The notes under the pieces were generated by a model. It worked only from the letters and a program-made list of their open reading frames with translations. It was not told the DNA's origin and made no database searches. A DNA stretch of 64,000 nt from Pantoea dispersa (GTDB lineage: Bacteria > Pseudomonadota > Gammaproteobacteria > Enterobacterales > Enterobacteriaceae), in NCBI RefSeq assembly GCF_014155765.1, contig NZ_SCKT01000004.1:1-64000 (forward strand), written 5' to 3'. Position numbers and translations under genes: made by a program. Below are positions 29,092-38,501 of this stretch, in pieces. The first letter of the stretch is position 1; every line of letters starts with the position of its first letter.

Positions 29092-31425
29092 ATGAAACAG
29101 ATTCGTCTTTTAGCACAGTACTACGTGGATTTAATGGTCAAGCTCGGGCTGGTGCGGTTTTCGCTGCTGCTGGCTTCGGCGCTGGTGGTGCTGGCAATGG
29201 TGGTGCAGATGGCGGTCACCATGGTGCTGCGTGGCCACGTTGAAAGTATCGACGTCGTGCGTTCGGTGTTTTTTGGCCTGCTGATTACCCCGTGGGCGGT
29301 CTACTTTCTCTCCGTGGTGGTCGATCAGCTGGAGGAGTCGCGCCAGCGGCTGTCGAAGCTGGTGGACAAGCTGGAGGAGATGCGCACGCGCGACCTTGAA
29401 CTGAATCAGCAGATGAAAGAGACCATCAGCCAGCTGAACCAGGAAATCAGCGACCGTATTAAAGCAGAGCAGGCGCGCGAGCAGGTGATGGATAAGCTGC
29501 GCGAAGAGATGGCGCGGCGCGAGCAGGCGCAGATTGAGCTGGAGCAGCAATCTTCCTTCCTGCGCTCGTTCCTTGATGCCTCGCCCGATCTGGTGTTCTA
29601 TCGCAACATCGACAAACAGTTCTCCGGCTGTAACCGCGCCATGGAACTGCTCACCGGCCTGAGCGAGAAGCAGCTGATTGGCCTGACGCCGCGCGACATT
29701 TATGACGAAGATGCCGCCACCAAAGTGCTGGAGACCGATGAGAAGGTGTTTCGCCACAATGTGTCGCTCACCTATGAGCAGTGGCTGCAGTATCCGGACG
29801 GGCGCAAAGCCTGCTTTGAAATCCGCAAAGTGCCGTATTACGACCGCGTCGGTAAGCGCAGCGGTCTGATGGGCTTCGGACGCGATATTACCGAGCGTAA
29901 GCGCTATCAGGACGCGCTGGAGAACGCCAGCCGTGAAAAGACCACCTTTATCTCTACCATCAGCCACGAGCTGCGTACGCCGCTTAACGGCATCGTCGGA
30001 CTGAGCCGCATTCTGCTGGACACCGATCTCAACCAGGAACAGCTGAAGTACCTTAAAACCATTCACGTCTCGGCCATCACGCTCGGCAACATCTTTAATG
30101 ACGTGATTGAAGTGGACAAAATTGAGCGGCGCAAAGTGCAGCTGGATAACCAGCCGCTGGATTTCACCGGCTTCCTCGCCGATCTGGAAAACCTCTCCGG
30201 CCTGCTGGCGCAACCGAAGGGGCTGAAGTTCGTCATGGCTCCGGAACTGCCGCTGCCGCACAAAATCTCCGCCGACGGCACGCGCCTGCGGCAGATTCTG
30301 TGGAACCTGATCGGCAATGCGGTGAAGTTTACCCGGCAGGGCGAAATCGTGGTGCGCGTCGCCTATCGCCAGGACGAAACGCTGCACTTTGAGGTGCAGG
30401 ACTCCGGGATGGGCATTCCGCAGGAAGAACAGGACAAAATCTTCGCCATGTATTACCAGGTGAAAGATCAGCACGGCGGCAAACCGGCCACCGGCACCGG
30501 GATCGGCCTGGCGGTGTCACGCCGGCTGGCACAGGCGATGGGCGGCGATATCACCGTCAGCAGCGCACCGGGCAAGGGATCCTGCTTTACCGTTGAGATC
30601 CACGCGCCGCGCGTGGCGGATGAAGTGGAAGATGAGGATCAGGACGACAGCATGCCATTGCCGGCGCTGCATGTGCTGCTGGTGGAAGACATCGAGCTCA
30701 ACGTGATTGTGGCGCGCTCGGTACTGGAGAAGCTGGGTTGCAGCGTGGAGGTGGCGATGACCGGCGGTGAGGCGCTGGCGATGTTCGATCCGCAGGAGTT
30801 CGACCTGGTGCTGCTGGATATCCAGCTGCCGGACATGACTGGCCTCGATGTGTCGCGCGCCATTCATCAGCAGCATGCCGGCGTGACGCTGCCGCCGCTG
30901 GTCGCGCTGACTGCCAACGTGCTGAAGGATAAAAAAGAGTATCTCGATGCCGGCATGGACGATGTGCTGAGCAAACCGCTGGCGGTGCCGGCGCTGACCG
31001 CGATGATCAAGAAATTCTGGGATTACCAGGCCGAAGCCGAAGCGGTGGTGAGTGACGCCGACGCGGAACAGTCACGCACGCTGCTGGATGTCGACATGCT
31101 GGAGCAGTATATCGAGCTGGTTGGTCCGGGACTGATCACCCAAAGCCTGACGATGTTCGAGCAGATGATGCCGGGTTATCTTGAGGTGCTGGACTCCAAC
31201 ATGATGGCGCGTGACCAGAAGGGCATCGCCGAAGAGGGGCACAAGATCAAAGGCGCGGCGGGCTCCGTCGGCCTGCTGCATCTGCAGAAGCTGGCGAAAC
31301 AGATTCAGTCACCGGAATTGCCGGCCTGGTGGGATAACGTGCAGGAGTGGGTCGACGAGCTGAAGCACGAGTGGCGGCACGACGTTGAAGTATTGCGGAA
31401 TTGGGTTGCGGAGCGGGAAAAATAG
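29092..31425 (+). CDS. arcB: Hybrid sensor kinase ArcB
   Basis: This 777-residue inner-membrane tripartite sensor reads the redox state of the quinone pool and phosphorylates ArcA when oxygen is low. Two transmembrane helices (about 21-80) are followed by a coiled coil and a PAS domain with the redox cysteines C180 and C241. The phosphorelay sites H292 (ISHELRTPLN), D576 (LLDIQLP) and H717 (GHKIKGAAGS) keep the E. coli numbering exactly. The ATG follows GGGAGCG. The gene for ArcZ, which represses arcB mRNA in E. coli, lies on the opposite strand just downstream. Confidence 0.99.
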   Translation: MKQIRLLAQYYVDLMVKLGLVRFSLLLASALVVLAMVVQMAVTMVLRGHVESIDVVRSVFFGLLITPWAVYFLSVVVDQLEESRQRLSKLVDKLEEMRTRDLELNQQMKETISQLNQEISDRIKAEQAREQVMDKLREEMARREQAQIELEQQSSFLRSFLDASPDLVFYRNIDKQFSGCNRAMELLTGLSEKQLIGLTPRDIYDEDAATKVLETDEKVFRHNVSLTYEQWLQYPDGRKACFEIRKVPYYDRVGKRSGLMGFGRDITERKRYQDALENASREKTTFISTISHELRTPLNGIVGLSRILLDTDLNQEQLKYLKTIHVSAITLGNIFNDVIEVDKIERRKVQLDNQPLDFTGFLADLENLSGLLAQPKGLKFVMAPELPLPHKISADGTRLRQILWNLIGNAVKFTRQGEIVVRVAYRQDETLHFEVQDSGMGIPQEEQDKIFAMYYQVKDQHGGKPATGTGIGLAVSRRLAQAMGGDITVSSAPGKGSCFTVEIHAPRVADEVEDEDQDDSMPLPALHVLLVEDIELNVIVARSVLEKLGCSVEVAMTGGEALAMFDPQEFDLVLLDIQLPDMTGLDVSRAIHQQHAGVTLPPLVALTANVLKDKKEYLDAGMDDVLSKPLAVPALTAMIKKFWDYQAEAEAVVSDADAEQSRTLLDVDMLEQYIELVGPGLITQSLTMFEQMMPGYLEVLDSNMMARDQKGIAEEGHKIKGAAGSVGLLHLQKLAKQIQSPELPAWWDNVQEWVDELKHEWRHDVEVLRNWVAEREK

Positions 31426-31435
31426 CGCGGGCCAG

Positions 31436-31556
31436 AAAAAAAATGACCCCAGTCGAAACCGGGGTGCGCGAATACTGCGCCAACACCAGGGAAATGGGCG
31501 CTGCTGCTATTATTAGAAATCGAATACAAAAGCAACAGCGTGGTATTGGTTAACGC
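31436..31556 (-). ncRNA. arcZ: Hfq-dependent sRNA ArcZ
   Basis: On the minus strand just after arcB the sequence TTTCCCTGGTGTTGGCGCAG continues with TATTCGCGCACCCC and then a GGGGT stem and a T-run. This is the processed 3' region of E. coli ArcZ, from memory, almost base for base, including the seed that pairs with rpoS and other mRNAs. The terminator stem is ACCCC/GGGGT (31446-31465) with T residues at 31436-31443. The 5' half is more divergent, so the 5' end near 31545-31560 is an estimate from the 121-nt E. coli length. ArcZ is known to be repressed by ArcA and to target arcB, and the gene position agrees. Confidence 0.9.
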
Positions 31557-31858
31557 TTCAAAATCACCTTAGCAAATTCGCCACAGCTTGTGACAAGATT
31601 CATTAAATTGTGTGATGTTGAGCAGCGTTTAAATACAGAAAACATTAATTTGCTGACACAGTCAAGCAAGGAATCAATTTCTTTGGCGTATTGCACTATT
31701 TTTGAGCAAATGTTCGGTTTTTTGCCTGGTTTTCCCACAGTCGCGGTCCGGAAAGCGCTGCGCAGCGAAGGCAAACGGCATAAAGCGCAGCGCAACGGCC
31801 GTTTTTATGCTCATGTTATTGATTCTAATAATGAATAACCAGATTTTGCCGCGGTTAT

Positions 31859-31872
31859 CCAAAACGTTTTGG
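31859..31872. promoter_or_regulatory. LacI-family operator-like palindrome 1
   Basis: CCAAAACGTTTTGG is a perfect 14-bp palindrome with a central CG, the form recognised by LacI/GalR-family repressors (MalI, PurR and relatives). A second one with the same 10-bp core lies 74 bp away centre to centre. Confidence 0.5.
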
Positions 31873-31932
31873 AAACCCCCGGCTGAAAGTTCCAGTTCGG
31901 GCATTGAACGGTTAGCGTAAACCGGATGGGCG

Positions 31933-31946
31933 GTAAAACGTTTTAC
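31933..31946. promoter_or_regulatory. LacI-family operator-like palindrome 2
   Basis: GTAAAACGTTTTAC is a perfect 14-bp palindrome sharing the core AAAACGTTTT with palindrome 1. The 74-bp spacing is seven helical turns, which would place both on the same face of the DNA and suit a looping repressor. Confidence 0.5.
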
Positions 31947-32070
31947 AGGTTGCGCCCTGGTCTGAAGCGTAATTGTCGCTATTTGCGCCGTGTTTTTCAG
32001 AATGGTCTCGGTTGTCAATGAACATCTTCACTGACTACTAAAGATGATAGTTAAACATCGTGAAAGGTTT

Positions 32071-32090
32071 GACGTGAGCGGTATCACAAT
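32071..32090. promoter_or_regulatory. CRP-like binding site
   Basis: CGTGA, a 6-base spacer (GCGGTA) and TCACA match the CRP consensus TGTGA-N6-TCACA in nine of ten positions. It lies 250 bases upstream of mtgA and 140 bases from the second palindrome. Confidence 0.45.
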
Positions 32091-32324
32091 CGGTTAAGTA
32101 TTTATGCCCGTGCGCGCTGCGCGTTTTTTCTGCATGGAACCGATTCCTTTTTTCCGGAAGTGCTTGATGCGACTGGCTCTAATAGAGGAACGATGGTTGC
32201 CCGCGCAATGAGTTTGGCTGGTGGTCGCGATGCCGCAGAGATAAAATTCCGGCTTGCATCACCGCTATTTGAAATCATGACCTGAGTAATTGATTAATCC
32301 AGGGAACCGGTAAGAGACGATTGC

Positions 32325-33047
32325 ATGAGTAAGAGTAAAGGGAAGATGGTCCAGCGCCTGAAGCGGCTGGCTGGCAGGGTGCTTCTGGCATGGCTGGGTC
32401 TGTGGCTGGCCGGCATCGTGCTGTTCGCATTTTTGCCGGTGCCGTTTTCGGCGGTAATGGTGGAGCGGCAGCTTGGCGCGTGGTTCAGCGGACGCTTCGA
32501 TTATGTCGCCCATTCAGACTGGGTGGGAATGGATGAGATTTCACCGTGGATGGCGCTGGCGGTGATCGCCTCGGAAGATCAGAAATTCCCCGAGCACTGG
32601 GGCTTTGACGTGCATGCCATTCAGCAGGTGCTGGACAATGACGGCAGTGAACGGATGCGCGGCGCATCAACGCTGTCTCAGCAGACGGCGAAGAACCTGT
32701 TCTTGTGGGATGGCCGCAGTTGGGTGCGCAAAGGGCTGGAGGCCGGGCTGACGGTGGGGCTGGAAACGGTATGGACCAAACGCCGCATTCTGACGGTCTA
32801 CCTGAATATTGCGGAGTTCGGTAATGGAGTGTTTGGTGTGGAAGAGGCATCGCAGCGCTATTTCCACAAGCCTGCCAGTCGGCTGAGCATGGCGGAAGCC
32901 GCTTTGCTGGCTGCGGTGCTGCCGAATCCGATTCGCTTCCGCGCGGATGCGCCGTCCGGCTACATTCGTCAGCGCCAGCAGTGGATTATGCGCCAGATGC
33001 GCCAGCTGGGCGGCGAGGGTTTCCTCAACCGTTACCAGCTGCACTGA
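32325..33047 (+). CDS. mtgA: Monofunctional peptidoglycan glycosyltransferase MtgA
   Basis: This 240-residue inner-membrane enzyme polymerises lipid II into glycan strands. It has one N-terminal transmembrane helix (about 17-38) and a GT51 domain with the catalytic Glu in [14 protein letters not shown], plus [17 protein letters not shown] and [14 protein letters not shown]. The length matches E. coli MtgA. It is convergent with npr, 5 bases apart. elbB, the usual upstream neighbour, is absent. Confidence 0.97.
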   Translation: MSKSKGKMVQRLKRLAGRVLLAWLGLWLAGIVLFAFLPVPFSAVMVERQLGAWFSGRFDYVAHSDWVGMDEISPWMALAVIASEDQKFPEHWGFDVHAIQQVLDNDGSERMRGASTLSQQTAKNLFLWDGRSWVRKGLEAGLTVGLETVWTKRRILTVYLNIAEFGNGVFGVEEASQRYFHKPASRLSMAEAALLAAVLPNPIRFRADAPSGYIRQRQQWIMRQMRQLGGEGFLNRYQLH

Positions 33048-33052
33048 CGCGG

Positions 33053-33325
33053 TTAGTCTTCGTCAAAACCGGCTTCAAACAGCTCAATGACCGCGGCCAG
33101 CGCCTGGGTTTCCTGCGGGCCGCTGGCCTCGATTTCGATATGACCGCCTTTAGCGGAGTCGAGCATCAGTAGCGCAATCACGCTGCTGGCTTCGGCTTCG
33201 GTGCCGGCCTCGTTACGCAGCAGCACTTCCGCATCAAAACTCTGCACCAGCTCAAACAGCTTCATCGCCGGGCGCGCATGCATACCCAGCTTATTTCGAA
33301 TCTCAACGGTTTGCTTCACGGTCAT
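33053..33325 (-). CDS. ptsO: Nitrogen PTS phosphocarrier NPr
   Basis: This 90-residue HPr-like protein passes phosphate from PtsP to PtsN (EIIA-Ntr). The active-site histidine H16 is in [10 protein letters not shown]. The ATG overlaps the rapZ stop as ATGA, so it is translationally coupled and the last gene of the rpoN cluster. The protein has the usual regulatory Ser region (SSVIALLML). Confidence 0.98.
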   Translation of the reverse strand: MTVKQTVEIRNKLGMHARPAMKLFELVQSFDAEVLLRNEAGTEAEASSVIALLMLDSAKGGHIEIEASGPQETQALAAVIELFEAGFDED

Positions 33326-34176
33326 GATTTGCGTTTTTCCAGGGTGCGATGACGGGACTGCACATTCTTACCGCGCGAACGGAAATAGTCTGCCAGCTGT
33401 TCGGCAATGTAGACCGAACGGTGCTTACCGCCGGTGCAGCCAATCGCCACCGTCAGATAGCTGCGGTTATTGGTTTCCAGCATCGGCAGCCACAGCTCGA
33501 GATAGCTGCGCGTCTGGTAGATAAAGTTGTGCACTTCGGTGTGACGATCGAGGAAGGCCGCCACCGGACGATCGAGCCCGGTCATCGGACGCAGCTTCGG
33601 ATCCCAGTGTGGGTTGGGCAGGAAACGCACGTCAAACACGTAATCGGCATCGATCGGGATGCCATGCTTGAAGCCGAAGGATTCAAACACCATGGTGAGT
33701 TCGCGCTCACGCTTGCCCAGCAGGCGCGTGCGCAGCATTTCTGCCAGCTCATGCACCGACATCTCTGAGGTATCGATGATCAGATCGGCACGCGAGCGCA
33801 GCGGCTCCAGCAGATCGTTCTCCTCATCAATGGCGCTTTCCAGCGACAGATTTTTGCTGGAGAGCGGATGCAGGCGGCGCGTGTCGCTGTAGCGGCGGAT
33901 CAGCGTGTTGCGATCGGCGTCCAGAAACAGCAGCTGCGGCGAGAACGCTTCCGGCAGATTGTTCAGTGCCTGCTCAAACACCTCCGGTGATTCCGGCATG
34001 TTGCGCACGTCAATGCTAACCGCCGCTGAGATATTGCGCTCGGTTAAGGTGTTCGCCAGCTCCGGCAGCAGCACCACCGGCAGGTTATCGACACAGTAGA
34101 AGCCCATATCCTCAAGGGCGCGCAGCGCGACTGATTTTCCTGAGCCTGACCGACCGCTAACGATCATCAGCACCAT
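33322..34176 (-). CDS. rapZ: RNase adaptor RapZ
   Basis: This 284-residue protein presents the sRNA GlmZ to RNase E and so sets the level of GlmS and of amino-sugar synthesis. The N-terminal P-loop GRSGSGKS (about 8-15) and a C-terminal domain with the conserved [16 protein letters not shown] and basic RKS tail are present. The ATG at 34176 has a GGGAGA site; the in-frame GTG just before it is less likely. It lies between ptsN and npr as in E. coli. Confidence 0.98.
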   Translation of the reverse strand: MVLMIVSGRSGSGKSVALRALEDMGFYCVDNLPVVLLPELANTLTERNISAAVSIDVRNMPESPEVFEQALNNLPEAFSPQLLFLDADRNTLIRRYSDTRRLHPLSSKNLSLESAIDEENDLLEPLRSRADLIIDTSEMSVHELAEMLRTRLLGKRERELTMVFESFGFKHGIPIDADYVFDVRFLPNPHWDPKLRPMTGLDRPVAAFLDRHTEVHNFIYQTRSYLELWLPMLETNNRSYLTVAIGCTGGKHRSVYIAEQLADYFRSRGKNVQSRHRTLEKRKS

Positions 34177-34228
34177 CACATTTCTCCCGTGTTAAACCGG
34201 CACGCAGGCCGGTAAAAGTGTCTGTCGC

Positions 34229-34714
34229 TTAAGCGTGATCTTCCTGAGCTTCTGTAATGATGGCGTAGAGCTCTTCATCGCTCTGTGCCGCGCGCAAACG
34301 GCGGCAGACGGTTTTATCCGCCAGGCGTTTCGCCACCAGCGACAGGGTGTGCAGATGGGTTTTGCACTGGTCTGCGGGCACCAGCAGGGCAAACAGCAGG
34401 TCAACCGGCTGGTTGTCGACGGCGTCAAAGGCGATAGGCTGGTCGAGGCTGATAAACACGCCAACGGCGCGCAGCGTATCCTCCTCCAGCTTGCCGTGCG
34501 GGATGGCGATGCCGTTGCCAATGCCGGTACTGCCCATGCGTTCACGGGTCAGGATGGCTTCAAAAAGCGTCTGGTGCGGCAGATTGAGCTGCTTAGCGGC
34601 CAGCTCGCTGATAATTTCCAGCGCGCGCTTTTTACTCTGGCAGTGTACGCCGCTGCGGGTGCAGTCCAGCGAAAGGACCGCGCTCAATTCCAGTGTCAGA
34701 TCGTTGTTCATCAT
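34229..34714 (-). CDS. ptsN: Nitrogen regulatory EIIA component PtsN
   Basis: This 161-residue EIIA-Ntr protein is the last carrier of the nitrogen PTS; its phosphorylation state controls potassium uptake and other targets. H73 in IAIPHGKLEEDT is the phosphorylation site. I set the start at the first of two adjacent ATGs, giving MMNND, aligned with MTNND of E. coli; an open frame upstream is not conserved. It is followed by rapZ after 52 bases. Confidence 0.97.
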   Translation of the reverse strand: MMNNDLTLELSAVLSLDCTRSGVHCQSKKRALEIISELAAKQLNLPHQTLFEAILTRERMGSTGIGNGIAIPHGKLEEDTLRAVGVFISLDQPIAFDAVDNQPVDLLFALLVPADQCKTHLHTLSLVAKRLADKTVCRRLRAAQSDEELYAIITEAQEDHA

Positions 34715-34803
34715 CGTTTCACTTGCGTGTTCACATAGCCGTAAGGCACGTACCGGGACACCGCGAACGGGCAGGGCAGGTGACTGCAGGCGCTTGCGCA
34801 GAT

Positions 34804-34829
34804 GACAAAACGGGGCGGTGACCCGCCCC
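34804..34829 (-). terminator. Partial terminator between hpf and ptsN
   Basis: On the minus strand GGGGCGG pairs with CCGCCCC across a 4-base loop and is followed by GTTTTGTC. It may reduce but not stop read-through into ptsN. Confidence 0.55.
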
Positions 34830-34877
34830 ATTTCTCCTCTGAGTGCTGAACCCGTCAGCACTCTGCAAGCGTGAAGG

Positions 34878-35165
34878 TTAGTGTTTTTTCAGTTTGTCTT
34901 TGTGTTTGGTCAGCTGACGGGCCAGCTTGTCAATCAGCCCGTCGATGGCCGCGTACATGTCTTCCGCTTCCGATGTGGCGTGCAGCTCCCCGCCGTTGAC
35001 GTGCAGGGTTGCTTCCGCAATCTGCGTCACCTTCTCCACTTTCAGAACAATATAAACCTGATTGATACGATCAAAATAGTGTTCCAGTTTGGCAAATTTG
35101 TTATTTACAAATTCGCGCAGTGGGTCGGTTATCTCAACATTCAGTCCGGTAAGGTTTAGCTGCAT
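34878..35165 (-). CDS. hpf: Ribosome hibernation promoting factor HPF
   Basis: This 95-residue short-form HPF binds the 30S decoding region and helps form inactive 100S ribosomes in stationary phase. The beta-alpha fold segment MQLNLTGLNVEITDPLREFV and a Lys-rich end (KHKDKLKKH) are typical. It lies 21 bases downstream of rpoN. Confidence 0.97.
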   Translation of the reverse strand: MQLNLTGLNVEITDPLREFVNNKFAKLEHYFDRINQVYIVLKVEKVTQIAEATLHVNGGELHATSEAEDMYAAIDGLIDKLARQLTKHKDKLKKH

Positions 35166-35186
35166 AGGTCTTCCTTCTTGTTTCGG

Positions 35187-36620
35187 TCAAACCAGCTGCT
35201 TGCGCTGGTTTGATGGCGGTATAGATAAAGACTCGCGATACTTAGCAACCGTACGTCGCGCCACCATGATGCCCTGTTCAGATAACATGGAGGTCAGTTT
35301 GCTGTCGCTCAAGGGTTTTGCGGGATTTTCCGCGGAGATTAATTTCTTCACCAGTGCACGGATCGCCGTCGACGAGGCTTCGCCACCGCCTTCGGTGCTG
35401 ACGTGACTGGAGAAAAAATACTTCAGTTCAAAAATGCCACGCGGGCTGTGCAAATACTTTTGCGTGGTGACGCGGGAAATGGTGGATTCATGCATATCCA
35501 CGGCCTGGGCGATATCCGCCAGCACCATCGGACGCATATACTCTTCACCCTGTTCAAAAAACGCCTGCTGCTGTTCGACAATACAGCGCGTCACTTTCAG
35601 CAGCGTGTCGTTGCGGCTCTCCAGGCTCTTAATCAGCCAGCGGGCTTCCTGTAAGTTGCTGCGAATAAACTGACTGTCACTGTCATTACGCGCAGAACCG
35701 CCCATCGCGGCGTAATGCTGATTAATCTTCAGGCGCGGCAGGCTGTCAGCGTTCAGCTCCACCGTCCAGCGCGTGCCAGTCTTGCGCACCAGCACATCGG
35801 GAATTACATACTCGGGCTCGCTGGTATTGATGGACTGCCCGGGGCGCGGATCGAGCGACTGGATCAGCAGCATCGCTTCCTTCAGCACCTCTTCCTTCAG
35901 CCGCGTCACGCGCATCAGGCTGCGGAAATCGTGGTTAGCCAGCAGGTCGAGGTGCTCGCTGACAATCAGCCGTGCTTCGTTCAGCATCGGCATATCAGCC
36001 GCATACTGCGACAGCTGCACCAGCAGGCAGTCACGCAGATCGCGTGCGCCGACGCCCACCGGATCGAAACGCTGTACGCGCTTCAGCACCGCTTCCACCT
36101 CTTCCAGCGTCAGCTCTTCGTCACCAATACTGTCACAAATGTCCTGTAAGCTGACGGTGAGATAACCGGTATCGTCGATGGCATCGACGATGGAGGTAGC
36201 GATGGCGCGGTCGGTGTCGGTGAACGGCGTCAGTTCTACCTGCCACATCAGATAGTCCTGCAGCGACTGCGTGGTTTCACCCTGATACACCGGCAGCTCG
36301 TCGTCCTGGTAATCGGTGCCGGTGCCGGAGGGCGTGCCGGCCGTGTAGATCTCGTCCCAGGTAGCATCGAGCGGCAGCTCTTCCGGCATCTCTTTCTGTT
36401 CGAGTGCCTCACGGGTATCTAACGCCTCGTTCTCCTGAAATTCGCGGGCGTCGACTTCATCGTGCAGATCGGTTTGTTCAAGCAGCGGATTGCTTTCCAG
36501 CGCCAGTTGCAGTTCCTGCTGGAGTTCAAGCGTAGAGAGTTGCAGCAAGCGGATTGCCTGCTGCAACTGGGGGGTCATCGCCAGCTGTTGGCTGAGCCTG
36601 AGTTGCAAACCTTGCTTCAT
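35187..36620 (-). CDS. rpoN: RNA polymerase sigma-54 factor
   Basis: This 477-residue sigma factor directs enhancer-dependent transcription of nitrogen-stress and other genes. The glutamine-rich region I is visible at the N-terminus ([21 protein letters not shown]), followed by an acidic region II, the core-binding part and the C-terminal RpoN box [10 protein letters not shown] that reads the -24 element. Its place between lptB and hpf is standard. Confidence 0.99.
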   Translation of the reverse strand: MKQGLQLRLSQQLAMTPQLQQAIRLLQLSTLELQQELQLALESNPLLEQTDLHDEVDAREFQENEALDTREALEQKEMPEELPLDATWDEIYTAGTPSGTGTDYQDDELPVYQGETTQSLQDYLMWQVELTPFTDTDRAIATSIVDAIDDTGYLTVSLQDICDSIGDEELTLEEVEAVLKRVQRFDPVGVGARDLRDCLLVQLSQYAADMPMLNEARLIVSEHLDLLANHDFRSLMRVTRLKEEVLKEAMLLIQSLDPRPGQSINTSEPEYVIPDVLVRKTGTRWTVELNADSLPRLKINQHYAAMGGSARNDSDSQFIRSNLQEARWLIKSLESRNDTLLKVTRCIVEQQQAFFEQGEEYMRPMVLADIAQAVDMHESTISRVTTQKYLHSPRGIFELKYFFSSHVSTEGGGEASSTAIRALVKKLISAENPAKPLSDSKLTSMLSEQGIMVARRTVAKYRESLSIPPSNQRKQLV

Positions 36621-36668
36621 AATCCGGCTAGAATTTCCTAAGCAAATGTCGGGTATGCCGACACCTTA

Positions 36669-37394
36669 TCAGAGTCTGAACTCTTCGCCCAAATAAACCC
36701 GCTTAACCTGCTCATCTGCAAGAATTTCATCTGGCGTGCCGTGGGCAATCAGATGGCCCTGGCTGACGATATATGCGCGCTCACACACCGCGAGCGTTTC
36801 ACGCACGTTGTGGTCGGTGATCAGCACGCCGAGGCCGCTGTCACGCAGGTGTTCGATGATCTTTTTGATATCGATAACGGAGATGGGGTCAACGCCGGCA
36901 AAAGGTTCATCCAGCAGGATAAACTTTGGATTGGCGGCCAGCGCACGGGCAATCTCGACGCGGCGACGTTCACCGCCCGACAGCGCCTGGCCCATGCTGT
37001 CGCGCAGATGGCCGATGTGGAACTCGTCCATCAGCTCATTGGCGCGATCCTGACGCTGCTCTTCCGTCAGGTCGTCACGCACCTGCAGTACCGCCATCAG
37101 GTTGTCGTAGACGCTCAGACGGCGAAAGATCGACGCTTCCTGCGGCAGATAACCGATGCCGCGCCGCGCGCGCGCATGCAGCGGCAGAATACTGATATCT
37201 TCTTCATCAATAATAATGCGGCCGGCATCGCGCGGCACGATGCCTACCACCATGTAGAAGGTGGTGGTTTTACCGGCCCCGTTGGGACCCAGCAGGCCGA
37301 CAATCTCGCCGGATTTCACCTGCAGGCTGACATCTTCTACTACGCGACGGCCTTTGTAGGCTTTCGCCAGGTTTTCAGCGACTAATGTGGCCAT
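36669..37394 (-). CDS. lptB: LPS export ABC ATPase LptB
   Basis: This 241-residue cytoplasmic ATPase dimer powers LptFG to extract LPS from the inner membrane. Walker [10 protein letters not shown] (about 36-44), Q-loop, signature [14 protein letters not shown] and Walker [11 protein letters not shown] are intact. It is 5 bases downstream of lptA and upstream of rpoN. Confidence 0.99.
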   Translation of the reverse strand: MATLVAENLAKAYKGRRVVEDVSLQVKSGEIVGLLGPNGAGKTTTFYMVVGIVPRDAGRIIIDEEDISILPLHARARRGIGYLPQEASIFRRLSVYDNLMAVLQVRDDLTEEQRQDRANELMDEFHIGHLRDSMGQALSGGERRRVEIARALAANPKFILLDEPFAGVDPISVIDIKKIIEHLRDSGLGVLITDHNVRETLAVCERAYIVSQGHLIAHGTPDEILADEQVKRVYLGEEFRL

Positions 37395-37399
37395 AGCGA

Positions 37400-37954
37400 T
37401 CAGTTACTCTTTTTGGGGCTCGCAGACGAACCGTTTTTATCCTGCAGCTGCGACGGTACCAGCACGGTGGTGACGCGCTTGCTCTGGCCCTGACTGTAGG
37501 CCTGCATTTTCTGCTCTTTCACCAGATAGGTGATGCGATCGCCTTTGATGTTGCTGTCCTGCTGCTCAATAAAGGCGTTGCCGGTCAGCTCGACGAAATC
37601 GTTGGCCAGCTCATAGTGCAGTTTGGCGGCGTGACCCTGCACCGGTTTGCCGTTGTCCTGCATCTGATAAAAGGTGGCCGGATTGCCGTAGGCATCGACG
37701 ATGGTTTTGTTGCTGTCGCCGCCGGGACGCGTTACCACCACTTTATCGGCGGTAATTTTGATGGTGCCCTGGGTCACGATCACGTTGCCGGTAAAGGTGG
37801 CGACGTTACCCTGCAAATCGAGCGCCTGGTTCACCGAGTCGATGTTAACCGGCTTGTCCGAATCGCCCGTTAACGCCAGCGCCGGCAGGCTGGTTGCCAG
37901 CAGCGCACTCACCAGCAGCAACTTAAGGCTATTTTTGTTCATTTTGAATTTCAT
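37400..37954 (-). CDS. lptA: LPS transport periplasmic protein LptA
   Basis: This 184-residue protein forms the beta-jellyroll bridge that carries LPS across the periplasm. The signal peptide (about 1-27) is followed by the OstA domain with [22 protein letters not shown]. The ATG at 37954 reproduces the E. coli start and lies inside the end of lptC (26-base overlap). There is no good separate ribosome binding site, so translation is probably coupled to lptC. Confidence 0.96.
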   Translation of the reverse strand: MKFKMNKNSLKLLLVSALLATSLPALALTGDSDKPVNIDSVNQALDLQGNVATFTGNVIVTQGTIKITADKVVVTRPGGDSNKTIVDAYGNPATFYQMQDNGKPVQGHAAKLHYELANDFVELTGNAFIEQQDSNIKGDRITYLVKEQKMQAYSQGQSKRVTTVLVPSQLQDKNGSSASPKKSN

Positions 37955-38501
37955 AGGAGGTTTTGACCTTTTCAAGCAGCTCGGCATTCTTTGTCCGTAG
38001 GTTGCCGCGCATCTTCATGCCAGTGGAGTTAAAACTGCGGCCAAATAGGGTGACCTGATCGTCAGACGTCACATCCTGGCTGACCAGATTAACCTGAGCA
38101 TTATCCGTGATGATGCGCTCAAGCTGGGAATCCTGCGTCAATGTGTGTACTTCAACGTGGCCATAAAGATACAGCATACGATCTTTCGTCAGCTTTGCCT
38201 TGTCAGCACGAACCGACCACGTGGGCACTTTGTTTTCGTCGTAAGTGGTCATCACCGGATTATCGAACCAGCTCACTTCTTCGGCCGAAAAGTAGGTCAC
38301 TTTATCCGAGACCAGCTTATAGGCCAGCGCACCCGTCGGGTTATACACCACGGTGCTGGAGTTGGCGCTGGTGTAGGTCGGCGCCTGATCGTTGGTCGCC
38401 ACCGGCGTGGCGCTGTCGTCCTGGTTGGTAAGATTCCAGCCGATCAGCACCAGGGCGATCAGCGCCAGAATCAGCGTTATCCAACGCCTGCTTTTACTCA
38501 T
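37929..38501 (-). CDS. lptC: LPS export protein LptC
   Basis: This 190-residue bitopic inner-membrane protein receives LPS from LptB2FG and hands it to LptA. One N-terminal helix (about 7-24) is followed by a periplasmic jellyroll domain. It overlaps kdsC by 4 bases (ATGA) and lptA by 26 bases, the compact arrangement seen in E. coli. Confidence 0.97.
   Translation of the reverse strand: MSKSRRWITLILALIALVLIGWNLTNQDDSATPVATNDQAPTYTSANSSTVVYNPTGALAYKLVSDKVTYFSAEEVSWFDNPVMTTYDENKVPTWSVRADKAKLTKDRMLYLYGHVEVHTLTQDSQLERIITDNAQVNLVSQDVTSDDQVTLFGRSFNSTGMKMRGNLRTKNAELLEKVKTSYEIQNEQK

Larger units (their letters stand above)
31557..32324. other. Gene-free arcB-mtgA interval lacking elbB
   Basis: In E. 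coli elbB sits here. The 770 bases between the ArcZ start and mtgA contain only short frames without conserved features. Visible elements are a 9-bp GCGCTGCGC/GCGCAGCGC hairpin at 31755-31793, two perfect palindromes at 31859-31872 and 31933-31946, and a CRP-like box at 32071-32090, annotated separately. The first 150 bases are clearly AT-rich. Confidence 0.5.

Noticed and set aside
31590-31838. 82-codon frame starting with GTG downstream of arcZ
   Set aside because: No ribosome site, no known motif, and its start lies in the probable arcZ promoter region.
31674-32018. 114-codon minus-strand frame in the arcB-mtgA gap
   Set aside because: It runs through both palindromes, has no ribosome site and no protein-like pattern of conserved residues.
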